Part shown: positions 1-10,525 of the stretch, piece after piece
How the letters are laid out: each line of letters opens with the position of its first letter
Position numbering within the stretch: position 1 is the stretch's first letter
Assembly: GCA_022496185.1 (NCBI GenBank)
Contig: WTXG01000242.1
Coordinates: 1 to 53,267 of the forward strand
From: Multifurca ochricompacta
Lineage: Eukaryota; Basidiomycota; Agaricomycetes; Russulales; Russulaceae
Direction of reading: 5' to 3'
DNA length: 53,267 nucleotides
Translations under genes and position numbers: made by a program
Notes under the pieces: model-generated
What the model was told of the DNA's origin: nothing
Seen by the model: only the letters and a program-made list of their open reading frames with translations
The model's database searches: none

Positions 1-281
1 AAGTGCGCGTGAGAAGTGAGATGTAAATCGGGGATCGCGATCAGAGATAATTCGTCGTGGGATGCCAAAGAACAGAAAAATATGTCAATAGTATAGTGTG
101 GCTATTCCTTCGCCCATGATGTCTTTCAAGCATGGGATAAATCTTGCGGACTTCAAGCATCCTTGATCAACAATCGTGAGTACCGTGTCATATCTACCTG
201 ACAGGGAAGATCCGTAATGAGATCCATAGCAACATACTGAAACAGACTGGTGGAAGCCAGTACGTCTAGTGGGAAGGAAGG
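1..281 (-). pseudogene. pol: Element A integrase core fragment
   Basis: The minus strand encodes the start of a Ty3 integrase catalytic core: FQYVAMDLITDL (first catalytic Asp), then a stretch like VLTIVDQGC and ARFIPCLKDI. The same segment in element D reads nearly identically. It is shifted in frame more than once and is cut from its upstream half by the solo LTR at 282-874. The rest of the core lies left of the window, so completeness cannot be judged. Confidence 0.8.
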
Positions 282-874
282 TGTTACATCCGGTGCGGGA
301 CATTCCACACGACTTGTGTGACAGCGTTCGTTTGTTATCAGGTAAGAAACCAATAAGGCTTCTTGGAGTTTGTACGGGAAGAGTCAAAGTCAAAGAGGCT
401 GTACTCTAAGACAATGTTGAGCGGGAAGTACCAGAAGTACTGTGAGATGGTCGAGTCAAAGCTTTCAAAGGGAAGTCCAGAAGACAAGCACCGATGTATT
501 CAATAAGTCGAGTCTGAGGTCTACAATGTAGTTACAGCGGACTTATATACGTAATCGAATGAGTGTCTAAAGATAAGATATCACGGAGTCATGTGGGCCC
601 GAATATACGAAAGCGGAGGGTGTAAAGCCTGGCTTCTGTATAGGGAATTAAGTAAGTGTCCGGTCTTAGAGATAAGGAGATAAGAGATATCAGAAGACGT
701 AAACAGATGTGAATAACAAGTCAATATGTACAAGCAACAGTCACAGGGAAGGTAGTAGGGCACATGAAGGATCCCAGGATGGGGATGTGATCAAGAAGTG
801 GAGAGTTGGTGGAAGGGAAGGGTCGTCATTGGGAATGGTGAAAAAGAGTGGGTTGCTAGGCAAGGGTTGTAACA
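282..874 (-). repeat. Solo LTR, family 1 (same family as elements B and C)
   Basis: This is a 593-bp LTR beginning TGTTACATCC and ending GGTTGTAACA, with a perfect 5-bp TSD GAAGG at 277-281 and 875-879. It shares the conserved blocks of the B and C LTRs, such as the segment near 585 containing GTGGGCCC. No internal region is present, so it is a solo LTR left by LTR-LTR recombination. It lies between the zinc-binding part and the core of element A integrase. Orientation is given as minus by comparison with B and C. Confidence 0.93.
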
Positions 875-2147
875 GAAGGGGCCTTTTTCGTAAGCTTCGG
901 CTTATTTTCTTGGCATTTAGTGCATCCTCGGACGTAATCTTGTATGAATTCTTGTAAGCCAGTACCTGAATATTCTTGCTGGACTTTTCGCATTGTCTTA
1001 TCTATCCCCAGGTGTCCCGCTAGTACGTGGTCGTGATGCCATTGGAGGATCTCACAGCATTCGACTAAGGTTCCAGGAAATGGGAGCTTGGCATCAGAGA
1101 TTGCATGGATGAACAGATCGGCAGGTAGGACAGTGATTTCATCATTGTTGTCCTCACCCTGATTGGCATCGGGTCAGTGCGAGAGCATATCTGCAACGGT
1201 GTGTAATTTTCCTGGGACATGTTTGAGCGAAAACTTGAAGTCAGCAAGCTCTTGGAGCCATCGAGCCTGTCATCAATTTAGCTTTTGGGGTTCTTTAAAA
1301 TATTGCAAATTGTTATGATCTGTGCAGATTTGAACTTTGTGTCTTGCCCCCAGAAGGTACTGGCACCAGGATTGGAGGGCGACTATAACCGCGAACAATT
1401 CCCGATCGTAAATGTCCCAGTTCCTTTGAGTTGCATCTAGGGTTTTTGAAAAGTAGGCTACAGGATGAAGGTGGCCTTTGTGGTCTTTTTGGCTGAGAGT
1501 GGTGCCTAGGGCATATCCAGATGCATCCATGTCTACAATGAAAGGTTTGTCAAAGTTGGGTTGTGCCAGAACCAGTTGCAAGGTGACCCACTGTTTCAAC
1601 ATATTGAAGGCATCCTGCTCCTGACTTGTCCAGCGCCATGGGTTTTTCGCGCTTGTGAGCGTGTTCAGGGGTGCTGCGATTTTACTAAACCCCTGAATAA
1701 AGTGACGATAAAACTGACAAAATCCAAGGAATGAATGGACTTCCTTGATGGTGGTAGGCGTTTTCCAGGTGGCAACTCCTTCCACTTTGATGGGATCCAT
1801 ATGCACCTGATTAGCCTCCAGAATGAGTCCGAGATATTCAATGCGCGTTTGTTCGAAGGAACACTTTTCCGGTTTGAGATATAGATCTAGGTTGTTGAGT
1901 TTGTCTAAGATGTGATGCACTTTATGGCAATGGTTTTGAAGATCTTGATCAGTATGGATCAGGATATCATCCATATAGACTGTAAACCAAGCCCTTCCTG
2001 AGGCATCATGCTCGTTTAGTTCTTCTCTAAATTCTGCATTCATCATTGTTTGAAACGTTGTGGGAGAGTTTGTCAAGCCAAAAAACATGACATTGGGTTC
2101 ATAGAGGCCACAATTTGTTTTGAAAGCTACCTTCCATTGATCTTCTG
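875..2147 (-). pseudogene. pol: Element A reverse transcriptase (palm-thumb), RNase H and integrase zinc-binding part
   Basis: Reading the minus strand from 2147 down: the RT palm with MFFGLTNSP and the catalytic YMDD box (about 1966-1985), then thumb and connection (EYLGLILEANQV, SFLGFCQFYRHF), then RNase H (FIVDMDASGYALG, YDRELFAV, TDHNNLQYF). The RT/RNase H part is open from 2088 to 1273. After that, stops and shifts break the frame, and the integrase zinc-binding part with GC-x-KCQENK follows near 900-960. The segment ends at the solo LTR at 282-874. It is non-functional because of the insertions and internal stops. Confidence 0.88.
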
Positions 2148-2386
2148 GTGCTATCTAGGGCATAGCATGAGTCCGGGTAACTCACAAGTTTTTTGAGTAG
2201 AGCCGTGGGAAAACTCGTGGGTATTGATACTCACGGATCCAGGTGATCTGTGGGAAAATACTCATGCAGATCCGGGTATTGATTTTGGCACCCCGGGTAC
2301 CTGCACAGGTACTCGCGGAATACTCATGGGAATATTATTATATAAAATTATTTTTTTAATAGGCTCCTCAACCTAGAACAGAAATT

Positions 2387-2460
2387 GCTGAAACATGGAT
2401 TGAACCTAAGGCCTCTGGGAACAAGCTCAGTCCGGTGCTCTAACCACTAAGCCACCCAGC
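2387..2460 (-). ncRNA. tRNA-like segment (SINE head or decayed tRNA gene)
   Basis: On the minus strand there is a good A box (TGGCTTAGTGG followed by TTAGAGC) and, about 45 nt on, a B box (GGTTCAATCC), the two internal RNA polymerase III promoter boxes at tRNA spacing. The 74-nt length fits a tRNA, but the acceptor and T stems do not pair well, so a functional tRNA is unlikely. It most probably derives from a tRNA-type SINE that was captured by or inserted into the hAT-like element. No clear SINE tail or TSD was found. Confidence 0.5.
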
Positions 2461-2523
2461 CTCACTAGTAAAGACACACAATATATTATATATAGGGTTA
2501 TGCAGAATTGATTTTATCACTTG

Positions 2524-3026
2524 TATCTAATTAATTGTGAACGCGGTTTGATCTTATCACTTGTATTATCTTAGATGTATATCTTTAGTATCTAATTAAT
2601 TGTGAATGCATTTTTGATCTTATCACTTAGATGTACATTCCAAGTATCTAATTAGTTGTGAACGCATTTTTGATCTTATCACTTAGATGTACATCCCAAG
2701 TATCTAATTAATTGTGAACACATTTTTGATCTTATCACTTAGATGTATGTCCTAAGTATCTAATTAATTGTGAACGCATTTTTGATCTTATCACTTAGAT
2801 GTACATCCCAAGTATCTAATTAATTGTGAACGCATTTTTGATCTTATCACTTGTATTAGATGTATATCTTAAGTATCTAATTAACTGTGAACACATTTTT
2901 GATCTTATCACTTAGATGTACATCCCAAGTATCTAATTAACTGTGAACACATTTTTGATCTTATCACTTAGATGTATATCCTAAGTATCTAATTAATTGT
3001 GAACGCGTTTTTGATCTTATCAATTA
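2524..3026. repeat. 56-bp minisatellite, nine copies
   Basis: Unit starts (TATCTAATTAA-type) occur at 2524, 2589, 2645, 2701, 2757, 2813, 2874, 2930 and 2986. The period is mostly 56 bp; two units are longer (65 and 61 bp) by a small insertion containing GTATT. Each unit carries TTTTTGATCTTATCACTT and an AGATGTA block. It is AT-rich, without coding potential, and lies inside the hAT-like element. Confidence 0.93.
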
Positions 3027-3136
3027 GGCATGACCCCGGCATCTCTGTACCGATGCGTGCCGACACATGCATTCTTAAGCCTACCTTCCTAGATAGGAAG
3101 GCAATGCACGGTCCAATCGGCGCGCCCCACACTTTG

Positions 3137-3716
3137 TGTGACGTTTATCGTGATTCCGTGTTTATGACTTACTTTGCGTTTCGGGTTTTGCAAGGGTTTC
3201 CATTACCTACACTTGATAACTAAGTACTTTACTATCTGTGTCTAGGTCTGTACAAATATCGGGGACACAGCCCCTTCCTATCCACATCCATGTCCCTCTC
3301 CGTGCCATCTAGACTACCTCCCTATGATGTAGCTATGACATGACCATGACGACGTCCCAGTGATGTTGCTCTTAGGTCTAGATAGTTGTATTAGCTCACT
3401 GTATGTCTGCTGTGTACTTAAAAGGACCTACTAGAATCTGGAGACAGACCCTAAGTCTGTTCTCCTGTGCCAATACAGGTGTTCCATATCAGACAGAAAC
3501 CCGGATTCCACTTGAGCCCCTAAGCCGCGCCTTAGGAGTCTTCGTCCCCAGTATTTAGTGACAGGACTGCGCGTCTCTGTCCAATTTCGACTCGCGCGCG
3601 CATCCGCTGCGACCTACAGAGCCTGAACGATTTGGTGATCGCCTTGAAACATTGACACTTGAATTAACCTCCTTGACGCGAATTGACTTGCACACAGCTA
3701 GCACCTGGCTGTGACA
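3137..3716 (+). repeat. Solo LTR, family 2 (element D type)
   Basis: This is a 580-bp LTR starting TGTGACGTTTATC and ending CACCTGGCTGTGACA, with a perfect 5-bp TSD CTTTG at 3132-3136 and 3717-3721. It aligns with the 5' LTR of element D: both contain AAGTCTGTTCTCCTGTG, a following AATACAGGTGT and the same 3' end. It is inserted inside the hAT-like element, so it postdates that element. Confidence 0.88.
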
Positions 3717-4066
3717 CTTTGTGTTTTTTCACATTTTTTCGTGTTTTTTCACATTTCTATAGATATTGTAACTGATTCTTGTTTTATTTTGGATCGGATG
3801 CATGATCTGACTTGAAACTTCGTGGGATTGTAGTAATATATATATTCTTTCTGTGTATACAAGATGAAGATCTCTGGCTGCCTCAAACCTTACAAGTAAA
3901 CCTACAAGTATACCCACGAGTACTCAGATCCGTGTGAGTATAGGACTTGCGGCTCTGGGTGATCCGTGGGAACATACTTGTGCGGATCTGAGTATGGGAT
4001 TATCTAATCTAAATACCCACGAGTTCGGATCCAGGTAACTCACAAGTGCACTCGTGCTAGGCCCTA
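3717..4066. other. Right subterminal part of the hAT-like element, no gene
   Basis: This AT-rich stretch shows two TTTTTTCAC-type runs near 3725-3750 and, toward the right end, repeated subterminal motifs (GATCCGTGNGA, ACCCACGAGT) that mirror those at 2190-2330. No coding region or RNA gene is visible. Confidence 0.6.
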
Positions 4067-4074
4067 GTGCTATC

Positions 4075-4848
4075 CGAACATTATTGTAACCCCATCAGAT
4101 ATCCATCTTTGTAAAAAGCGTGCTTCCTCAAACACGATCAATAAGCTCAGGAATCAGCGGGAGTGGGTATGTATTCTGGATAGTCCAGTCGTTCAATTTT
4201 CGGTAGTCCTGGACTGGTCATAATTTTCCATCCTTCTTCTTGATAAAAAAGAATGGAGAAGCATAAGGGGACTTCGACTCTTGTATGTACCCCTTCTGCA
4301 AATGTTCCTCCAGGAAGACGTTTAATGCGTCTTGTTCTCCTGGTCCAAGTGGATAGATCTTGCAATCCAAGGTTGCAGGGGCATCTGGCTTTAATTCAAT
4401 CCTATGATCCCAAGGCTGTGAGGCTGGGAACCTTTGTGCTTCCTCATTGCTAAAGACCTTTCGGTGCCGATGATACTCCTGTGGTACAATCTGATCCCAA
4501 GATCTTTCTGTCTTATCTTTCGCTTTGATGGCCAATTCCTGTGCAATATTAAGGCGGGAGATCCATTCATCTGGTACAGTGAAGGAAATTGACTGCGCGA
4601 GTTGTCCTGAGGTCCAATTGATACTGGGGTTGCTAGCCACAAACCATGGATATCTGAGGATCATATCGTCTATTCCAATGGACGCTATGTAGAATCAGTG
4701 TCATTGGGTGTCTTCTGCAGTGGTAATAAGGAGATCCACGCATTGATCTATTTTGTTTGTAGCATTAGGAGAGCCATCCGCGTTTTGTAACTTCTTGGGA
4801 ATTGTTAATTGTTTTATGGGTAGTTGATATTTGATTACTGCTTGGTAG
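4075..4848 (-). pseudogene. pol: Element A: protease-RT spacer and RT fingers
   Basis: Reading the minus strand from 4843: a segment following the protease (QLTIPKKLQNADGSP), then a D/G-IGYPW-type block (MILRYPWFVASNP), then the RT N-terminus ([40 protein letters not shown]) up to the WGYNNV motif. There the hAT-like element interrupts it. Frame breaks occur near 4230 and 4670, and an in-frame TGA replaces the Arg expected before WGYNN. Position 4849 is the edge of the family 3 solo LTR. Confidence 0.85.
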
Positions 4849-5172
4849 TGTCACGGCTCTACTTTATTTTTCCTTTTCTTTTCTCCCTTTTGGATCACAT
4901 GACCGTGGGAAGATTCCCCAGCAGTCTCAACACGTGATCATGGGAATGTAGTCATGACATGGATCATGTGACCGAGTCACATGTAATAGTCACATGCTGC
5001 TTAGTCAGCACAAGAGCCACTCGACAATAACAAGTCAACTCTCTATTGTGTTTACCACAATAGGCAAGGCTCCACAGTCTAGACGGTTCTAGACCTAGTG
5101 GAGCTCTTATCAAGATAAGAGGAGTCCAGCCTAGAAGGTTCTAGGTAAGTGGAGCTCTAGATAAGGGCCCAG
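4849..5172 (+). repeat. Solo LTR family 3, left part (continues at 12623)
   Basis: The LTR starts TGTCACGGCTC at 4849, directly after TSD GGTAG (4844-4848). Element B interrupts it at 5172. The right part runs 12623-13205, ends CACCTGTTACA and is followed by the second GGTAG (13206-13210). Without B the LTR is about 907 bp. No internal region is present. The strand is inferred from a TATA-like box in the right part. Confidence 0.85.
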
Positions 5173-5750
5173 TGTTACGTCCGGTGTGAGACGTTCTGCA
5201 CGACTTGTGCGACAGCTTTGTTCGTATGTTCAGATAAGAGACCAATAGGGCCTCTTGGAGTGTGAATGGATGAGTCAAAGTCAACGGGGCTGTTCCCGAG
5301 TGACAATGTTAAGCGGAAAGTGCCCAAAGCACTGAGACGATCGAGTCAGAGGTTTCAAGGGGAAGTCCAGAAGACAAACACCGATGTATTCAATAAGTCG
5401 AGTCTGAGCTCTACAGTGTAACTATAGCTGACTTATATACGTAAAGGGGTGAGCGTCTATCGATAAGGGTCATGGAGTCAGGTGGGCCCAAATAGCCGGA
5501 AGCGGAAGGCGTAGAGCCTGGCTTCTACTGATAGGGAACTAAGTAAGTGTCCAGTCATATGATAAGAAGATAAGCGATAAGCAAAGATAAGGGCAGCCAA
5601 AGATACATAAACAAGTAAGTCACGGGGATGGACAAAGAGCATGTGACGGGTCCCACGATGGAGACGTGATCTGATAGTGGAGAGTGGGTGGCAGGGAAGC
5701 GTCGTCGTTAGGTAGGAAAAAGAACACGGGCAGCGATGGGGTTCGTAACA
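5173..5750 (-). repeat. Element B 3' LTR (left)
   Basis: 578 bp, TGTTACGTCC to GTTCGTAACA. It has the same length as the right LTR with no indels. The two differences I see are at about 5221 (T against C) and in the CCAGTC block near 5552 (A against G); both are CpG transitions. Confidence 0.96.
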
Positions 5751-5764
5751 TCACCCCCTCTTCT
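5751..5764 (-). other. Element B polypurine tract
   Basis: The minus strand reads AGAAGAGGGGGTGA immediately before the 3' LTR. This is the expected position and composition of a plus-strand priming tract. Element C has the same 14 bases at 15289-15302. Confidence 0.8.
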
Positions 5765-5781
5765 GGTTCTAGCAGTCCCGG

Positions 5782-7090
5782 CTAGAAACGACTCGTACCA
5801 TCATCGTCCTGCACCAGTTCTAGGTAGTCATCAGCTACATTACGATCATCCATCCGATACGTCTCCATTTCCTGTGGGCATGCATGGGTGCGAAGGAAGC
5901 CGTATGGGCCGCGCTGACCACAAGCGCGGCACAGGTCGTAGACGGGGCAGTCGATCTCTTTATGCCAGCGTTATGACGAAGGCACTTGCCGCACCAGCCT
6001 GACGGGTTGTTGATTGTTGGGGCCACCCCTACGCGTCGGAAGATACAATGCCGGCTCCAGTGAAGATTGCTTCGACAGTGTCGACACCACTTGCGGTTGA
6101 GAGGGCAGTTCCAACTGATGTGATACTTGCTATCACAGCGCCAGCAGGTTTCCCCGCGCGGATTCTCGTGCAATCGCGGCATTTCGAGCCGGCTCGGCAG
6201 CAGTGTCGGGGCAGCTCCCAGTGTACGAGGAGGGAGGGCCGTGCATAGGTGTCGGCGTACCTTTCAGCGATTGTCTGATATGCATCTCCCGCCTCCAACC
6301 TCTTCCTGATGTCAACAATCTCCTGCTCCAACTGGAACATCCCATTCGTCAACCTAGCCATCATTTTCGCGTGCTCCTTGTACTGCTGGTTCAGCGTCCT
6401 CCGCAGGGTGATATTCTTCCGCAGCCTCATGACTTCCGCCTTGAGGCGTGGCAGCCTCATGTTGTTCATCACCTCGTCGATTGCGTAGGCACGACAGTCC
6501 TCCGCGGCGAGGTGGCCCAGCTGTTCATCAGTCATCGTATGGTGAAGTCGTCCCGTGTACCTTTCTTCTAAATAAACCGGGGCTCCGTAGACTGGCCCAT
6601 CCTTCTTCATACATCCCGCCACGTCCATTCCTCCGTTGGTGTAGTAAATGTACTTCGCGGTGGCCTTGGAACCATCAGCCATCGTGATCTCCAAGGGAAA
6701 GTACATTGACGAGTTGGGGTTGTTGGGGATAAAGGGGAATTCTGGGGCTTCATCATCAATCTCCCCGTTGAGCAGGTCGTTGGGGTGGGGCTCTTCACAA
6801 TGGGTGAAGTCGTCGTTCGGGTTCGGGGACTGGTTTTTAATACGGGCTTCGGCAGCGTCGTAGTCGATGGGAGAAGAGGGACGAGTGGAGGGATGAGCGG
6901 AGGGGAAGTTTTCGACGACAGTCATTGGGGAGGCGAAGGCATCGATGGCAGCAGAGGCGGCGATGAAAGACATGATAGCGAGTTCGGTAGAGATAGTAAT
7001 TTGCTGAGAGGGCATATACTGGGGAAATCGTCTAGAGGTCGGGATTGCTTCCCTTTTAACTATTCCTGGGCGCTTCTGGGTGTCGGGCAT
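5782..7090 (-). pseudogene. Element B ORF3: accessory protein with tandem zinc-binding motifs
   Basis: This is an ORF downstream of pol, overlapping its end by about 35 nt. The N-terminal ~280 residues are conserved with element C ORF3 (blocks SAHPST, NQSPNPNDDF, FYTNGGMDV-type, HTMTDEQLGHLAAED). They are followed by a charged helical segment (KAEVMRLRKNITL to QEIVDIRKRLEAGD) that may form a coiled coil. The C-terminus carries CX2CX4HX4C twice (CWRCDSKYHISWNC, CRHCRSNLHWSRHC), then two further Cys/His pairs ending near 5900. A shift near 6190 and another near 5940 break the frame. Function is unknown; the zinc knuckles suggest nucleic-acid binding, possibly a second nucleocapsid-like protein. 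Confidence 0.75.
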
Positions 7091-10000
7091 GGAACTCCGA
7101 GATAAGGACCGGGGCAGAGATATCTCCGGCTGGTTCCCACGAGTTGTCAGAGGCTGGGAATCCCTTCCACTTGATCAGGTAATACAGTTTGCGCCCTCTG
7201 CCCTGTCGCTTCGAGTCTAGAACGCGTTCTACTTCCCACTCTTCTTCCCCGTCGATAAGGTCAGGAGGGGGTCTCGAGAAGTTTTCTCCATGTAGAGGTG
7301 TCTCTTTGTAGGGCGTAAGCAGTTTGGCATGGAAGACCGGGTGAATGCGCCATGTGGGGGGAAGCTCGAGTTGGTATGACACATCTGACAGCTTCCTTGT
7401 TATCTTAAAAGGTCCGTGACGTCGGGGCGCTAACTTGGCGGTCGGATGTGACGTGTGGATGTTCTTCCCTTCCAACCAGACCAGGTCATTGGTCCGATAA
7501 GGTGTGAACCTTGTGGACTTCTCAGCCAGGGTCTTTTGCGCCTTCAACAGGTTTTCATTGGCTGATTTCCTAATCTCCTCCCATTGGTCGATACGTTGTG
7601 TGGCTGAAGGGACATTCGTTGGCTTTCCTGTCCATGTGGCTCGGGGTGTCCATCCCATGATAAGCGAAAATGGGGAGTGTTTCGTAGTGCCATTGGGCCA
7701 AGAATTGTGGGCAAACTCTGCTGTCGCGAGCCAGTCAGCCCAATCATCCTGTCGTCCGTTGCACCAGAACCGAAGTACTGTTCGAGCCACTGGTTTGTTC
7801 TTTCCGACTGTCCATCTGTCTGTGGGTGATACGCCGTAGAGATGTTCTGGGCGATATTCAGCGTTTTACAGAGCGCTCTAGCAAACGCAGACGTGAAGCG
7901 TGGGTCGCGGTCTGAGATGATCTTTTCAGGGAGGCCATAGTGTCTGTAGACGTGATCCAGATAAAGTTTGGCCACTCCTTCTGCTGTGATAGACTCGTTG
8001 CAGGGTATGAACAATGCCGCTTTCGAACAGTCGTGATCAGTGATGGTCAGGACTGAGTCGAAACCTCTGGAAATGGGGAGTTTGACGATGAAATCCATGG
8101 CAATAGTCTGGAATGGTTGTGAGGTCGTTGGCGTAATTGGAAATGGTGCCGGTGGTTGCGGGTGCGTATTCACTTTGTTGGCCTGGCAGTCTGCGCATCC
8201 CTTCACATATTCCTCCACATCCCTTTTCATATTTGGCCACCAGTAATCGCGTTTGGCAAGAGCGTAAGTGTTGGCATGCCAGGATGTCCTGCAGAGGGGA
8301 GGTCATGGTGAAAATGGATCACCCCCTTCTTAATGTTGTCGCCACCGGTGACAACGAGACGATCCCCGTCTTTCCACCACAAGCCGTCGACTTGTTTCAG
8401 GTTATGGGCCTCTACCCAGGATTGGCATAACTGCTGATTCATATTTTGTGACACTTGTGCCCATAGGTCCATGTCATGGAGGCTTACGACCGCTTGCTTT
8501 GTGAAAACCTCTTCTGGGAGCACCGTGATATCGCTATTGTCCTCTTTTCCATTACTAAAGTCGGGTCGTCTTGACAGGGCATCTGCGCGTGCATTGGACT
8601 CCCTGCAATATGCTTCAACACGAAGTTGTATTCTTCCAGCTCTAGGACTTGCGCGCCACCCTTCGGCTGATTTTGTGGGGTTCCTTCCAATAGAGTAGGT
8701 TGGAATGGTCGGTATGAATGATGGTCTGTGAGGTGTCCCCGCTAGGTATGGTCGCCAATGTCGTAGCGCTTTCACAATAGCAAGCAGTTCCCTGTCCCAG
8801 ATATCATAGTTTCGTTCCGCGGGTGAGAATGTTTCCGAGTAGAAGGCAACTGGGTGAAGTAGTCCCTCTTCATCCCTTTGATTCAGTACAGCTCCATTGG
8901 CAAAGTGGGACGCGTCGACTTCGAGTTCAAAGGGCTTCTTCAGATCCGGCTGTAAGAGGACTGGTTCTGAGCCAACAATATCTCGGATCTGTTCAAAGGC
9001 CTGTTGTTGTTCTTCTGTCCAATGCCAAGGTACATCCTTCTTTAACAATCCATTTAGCGGCTGGGCGATCCCTGAGAATCCCCTGACAAATCGTCGATAG
9101 AAATTGCAAAACCCGATGAAGGACCGCACGTCCTTGACACATGTAGGTGTGGGCCATTCTCGGATTCCTTGTACTTTTATGGATCCATCCGTACGTGTCC
9201 TCCTTCTAGGATAACTCCCAGATACTCAACGCTTCGTTGTTCGAACGAGCATTTGGCCGGTTTAAGGTACAGGTCGTGTTGCGTAGGATGTCTAGTACCT
9301 GGTGTACTCGCTTTCGATGATGGGTCAGGTCGTCTGTAGTAGCCACTAGTATGTCATCCATGTATACACCACTTCGCCGTAAGAATGAGGTCACGGAATA
9401 TGTGATTCATCATAGACTGGAAGGTGGCAGGCGAGTTGGTGAGGCCGAAGAACATGACGTTCGGCTCAAAGAGCCCTTGGTTGGTTTTAAACGCTGCTTT
9501 GCACTGGTCTCCCTCTTTGATCCGAATGTTATTGTAACCCCAACGGACGTCCATTTTGGAGAATAAGGACTTGTCTCGCATCGTATCGATGAGCTCTGAT
9601 ATGAGTGGCAGTGGATAGGCATTTTCACAGTATGGGCATTTATCCGTCGGTAGTCTTGTACAGGTCGGAGTTTGCCATCTTTCTTCTTGATGAAGAAGAA
9701 TGGCGATGCATATGGTGACTTTGATGGACGGATATACCCCTTGGCAAGGTGTTCTTCGAGGAAGGTTGTGAGTGCGGCTTGTTCTGCCTGGGACAGTGGG
9801 TAGATTTTACAGTCGATTGCTGCTGGGGTATCGGGCGTAAATCGATGGCGTGGTCCCATGGTCTCACAGGGGGAAAACGTTGCGATTCCTCCTCTGAGAA
9901 CACCTTCCAGTGCCGGTGGTACTCTCTGGGCACTACCTCTTCAAAGGTCCTTTCTGTATGTCCTTCCACCGCTTCTGCGCAAGCTCTGATGCTTTGGTAG

Positions 10001-10525
10001 CGAAGCAGCAGCCTGGATCTTCCTCTTCTTTTCTACCTCTGCACTGCCGAGTGTCGAGCCACATAGTCGTACCCCATTGACGTGATAAGAACAGGGTAGG
10101 AATCTTTATCCATGGTGGCATCGCTCCAGTTGATCTTGGGCTCGAATGCAGCGAGCCAGGGGTATCCTAGAACTAAATCTTCTCCCCTAGATTGGTGACC
10201 AGGAAGCGTAGGACTTTCGTCTTCTCCCCTACTTGGACACTAAGGTCCGTGTATGTGTGATTTTTCCTGCTCGATTGGCAGTCCCATCAATATTCCAGAT
10301 ATTCTTTTCCTGAGGGAGTGCCAGCATCCCTAATCCCATGGTCTTCGCCATTCGTAGGCTAATAAAATTGTCAGTGGCTCCTGAGTCAATCAGGATGTCA
10401 CGGTCGGCCGTCCTCTGTGTAGTCTCGAAATGTACTGGTATTTTCAAAGATTTGAAGCGACTAGTATACACAGAGGTTACATGTAGTGCTCGTGCCCAGG
10501 CCGATGGGTTAGAGCCAGTTAAAAA
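7056..10525 (-). pseudogene. pol: Element B pol: protease, RT, RNase H, integrase, chromodomain
   Basis: Minus-strand order: retropepsin-like protease with DSGATDNFIS near 10370-10400; RT with [16 protein letters not shown] and YMDD (about 9355-9366); RNase H with ELEVDASHFANGA and DRELLAIVKAL (near 8760-8930); integrase zinc-binding part (HHDLPSAGHPG, GCADCQANK) and core (IAMDFIVKL, ISDRDPRFTS, TDGQSERTNQWLEQY); then GPY/F-like region and a C-terminal chromodomain (EEEWEVERVLDSK, YLIKWKGF, NSWEP) ending at 7056. Frame changes occur near 10255, several between 10130 and 9940, near 9640, 9390, 9250, 8700, 8280 and 7830, nearly all looking like loss of one base. It is entered from gag by a -1 shift. 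Confidence 0.88.

Larger units (their letters stand above)
2156..4066. mobile_element. Non-autonomous hAT-like DNA transposon (1.9 kb)
   Basis: An 8-bp TSD, GTGCTATC, flanks the element at 2148-2155 and 4067-4074. The terminal inverted repeats match at 15 of 17 positions (TAGGGCATAGCATGAGT against the reverse complement of the right end, TAGGGCCTAGCACGAGT). Both ends carry scattered subterminal motifs of the type GGATCCAGGT/ACTCACAAG. The 8-bp TSD with TAGGG-type termini is typical of the hAT superfamily. No transposase ORF was found. The interior holds a tRNA-like segment, a 56-bp minisatellite and a solo LTR with its own TSD. It inserted into the RT of element A. Confidence 0.82.

Noticed and set aside
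2387..2460. Functional tRNA gene on the minus strand
   Set aside because: A and B boxes are good, but acceptor and T stems pair poorly; kept only as a tRNA-like segment.
2524..3026. Regular 56-bp repeats resembling a CRISPR array
   Set aside because: The whole unit is repeated with no unique spacers, and the setting is eukaryotic; it is a minisatellite.
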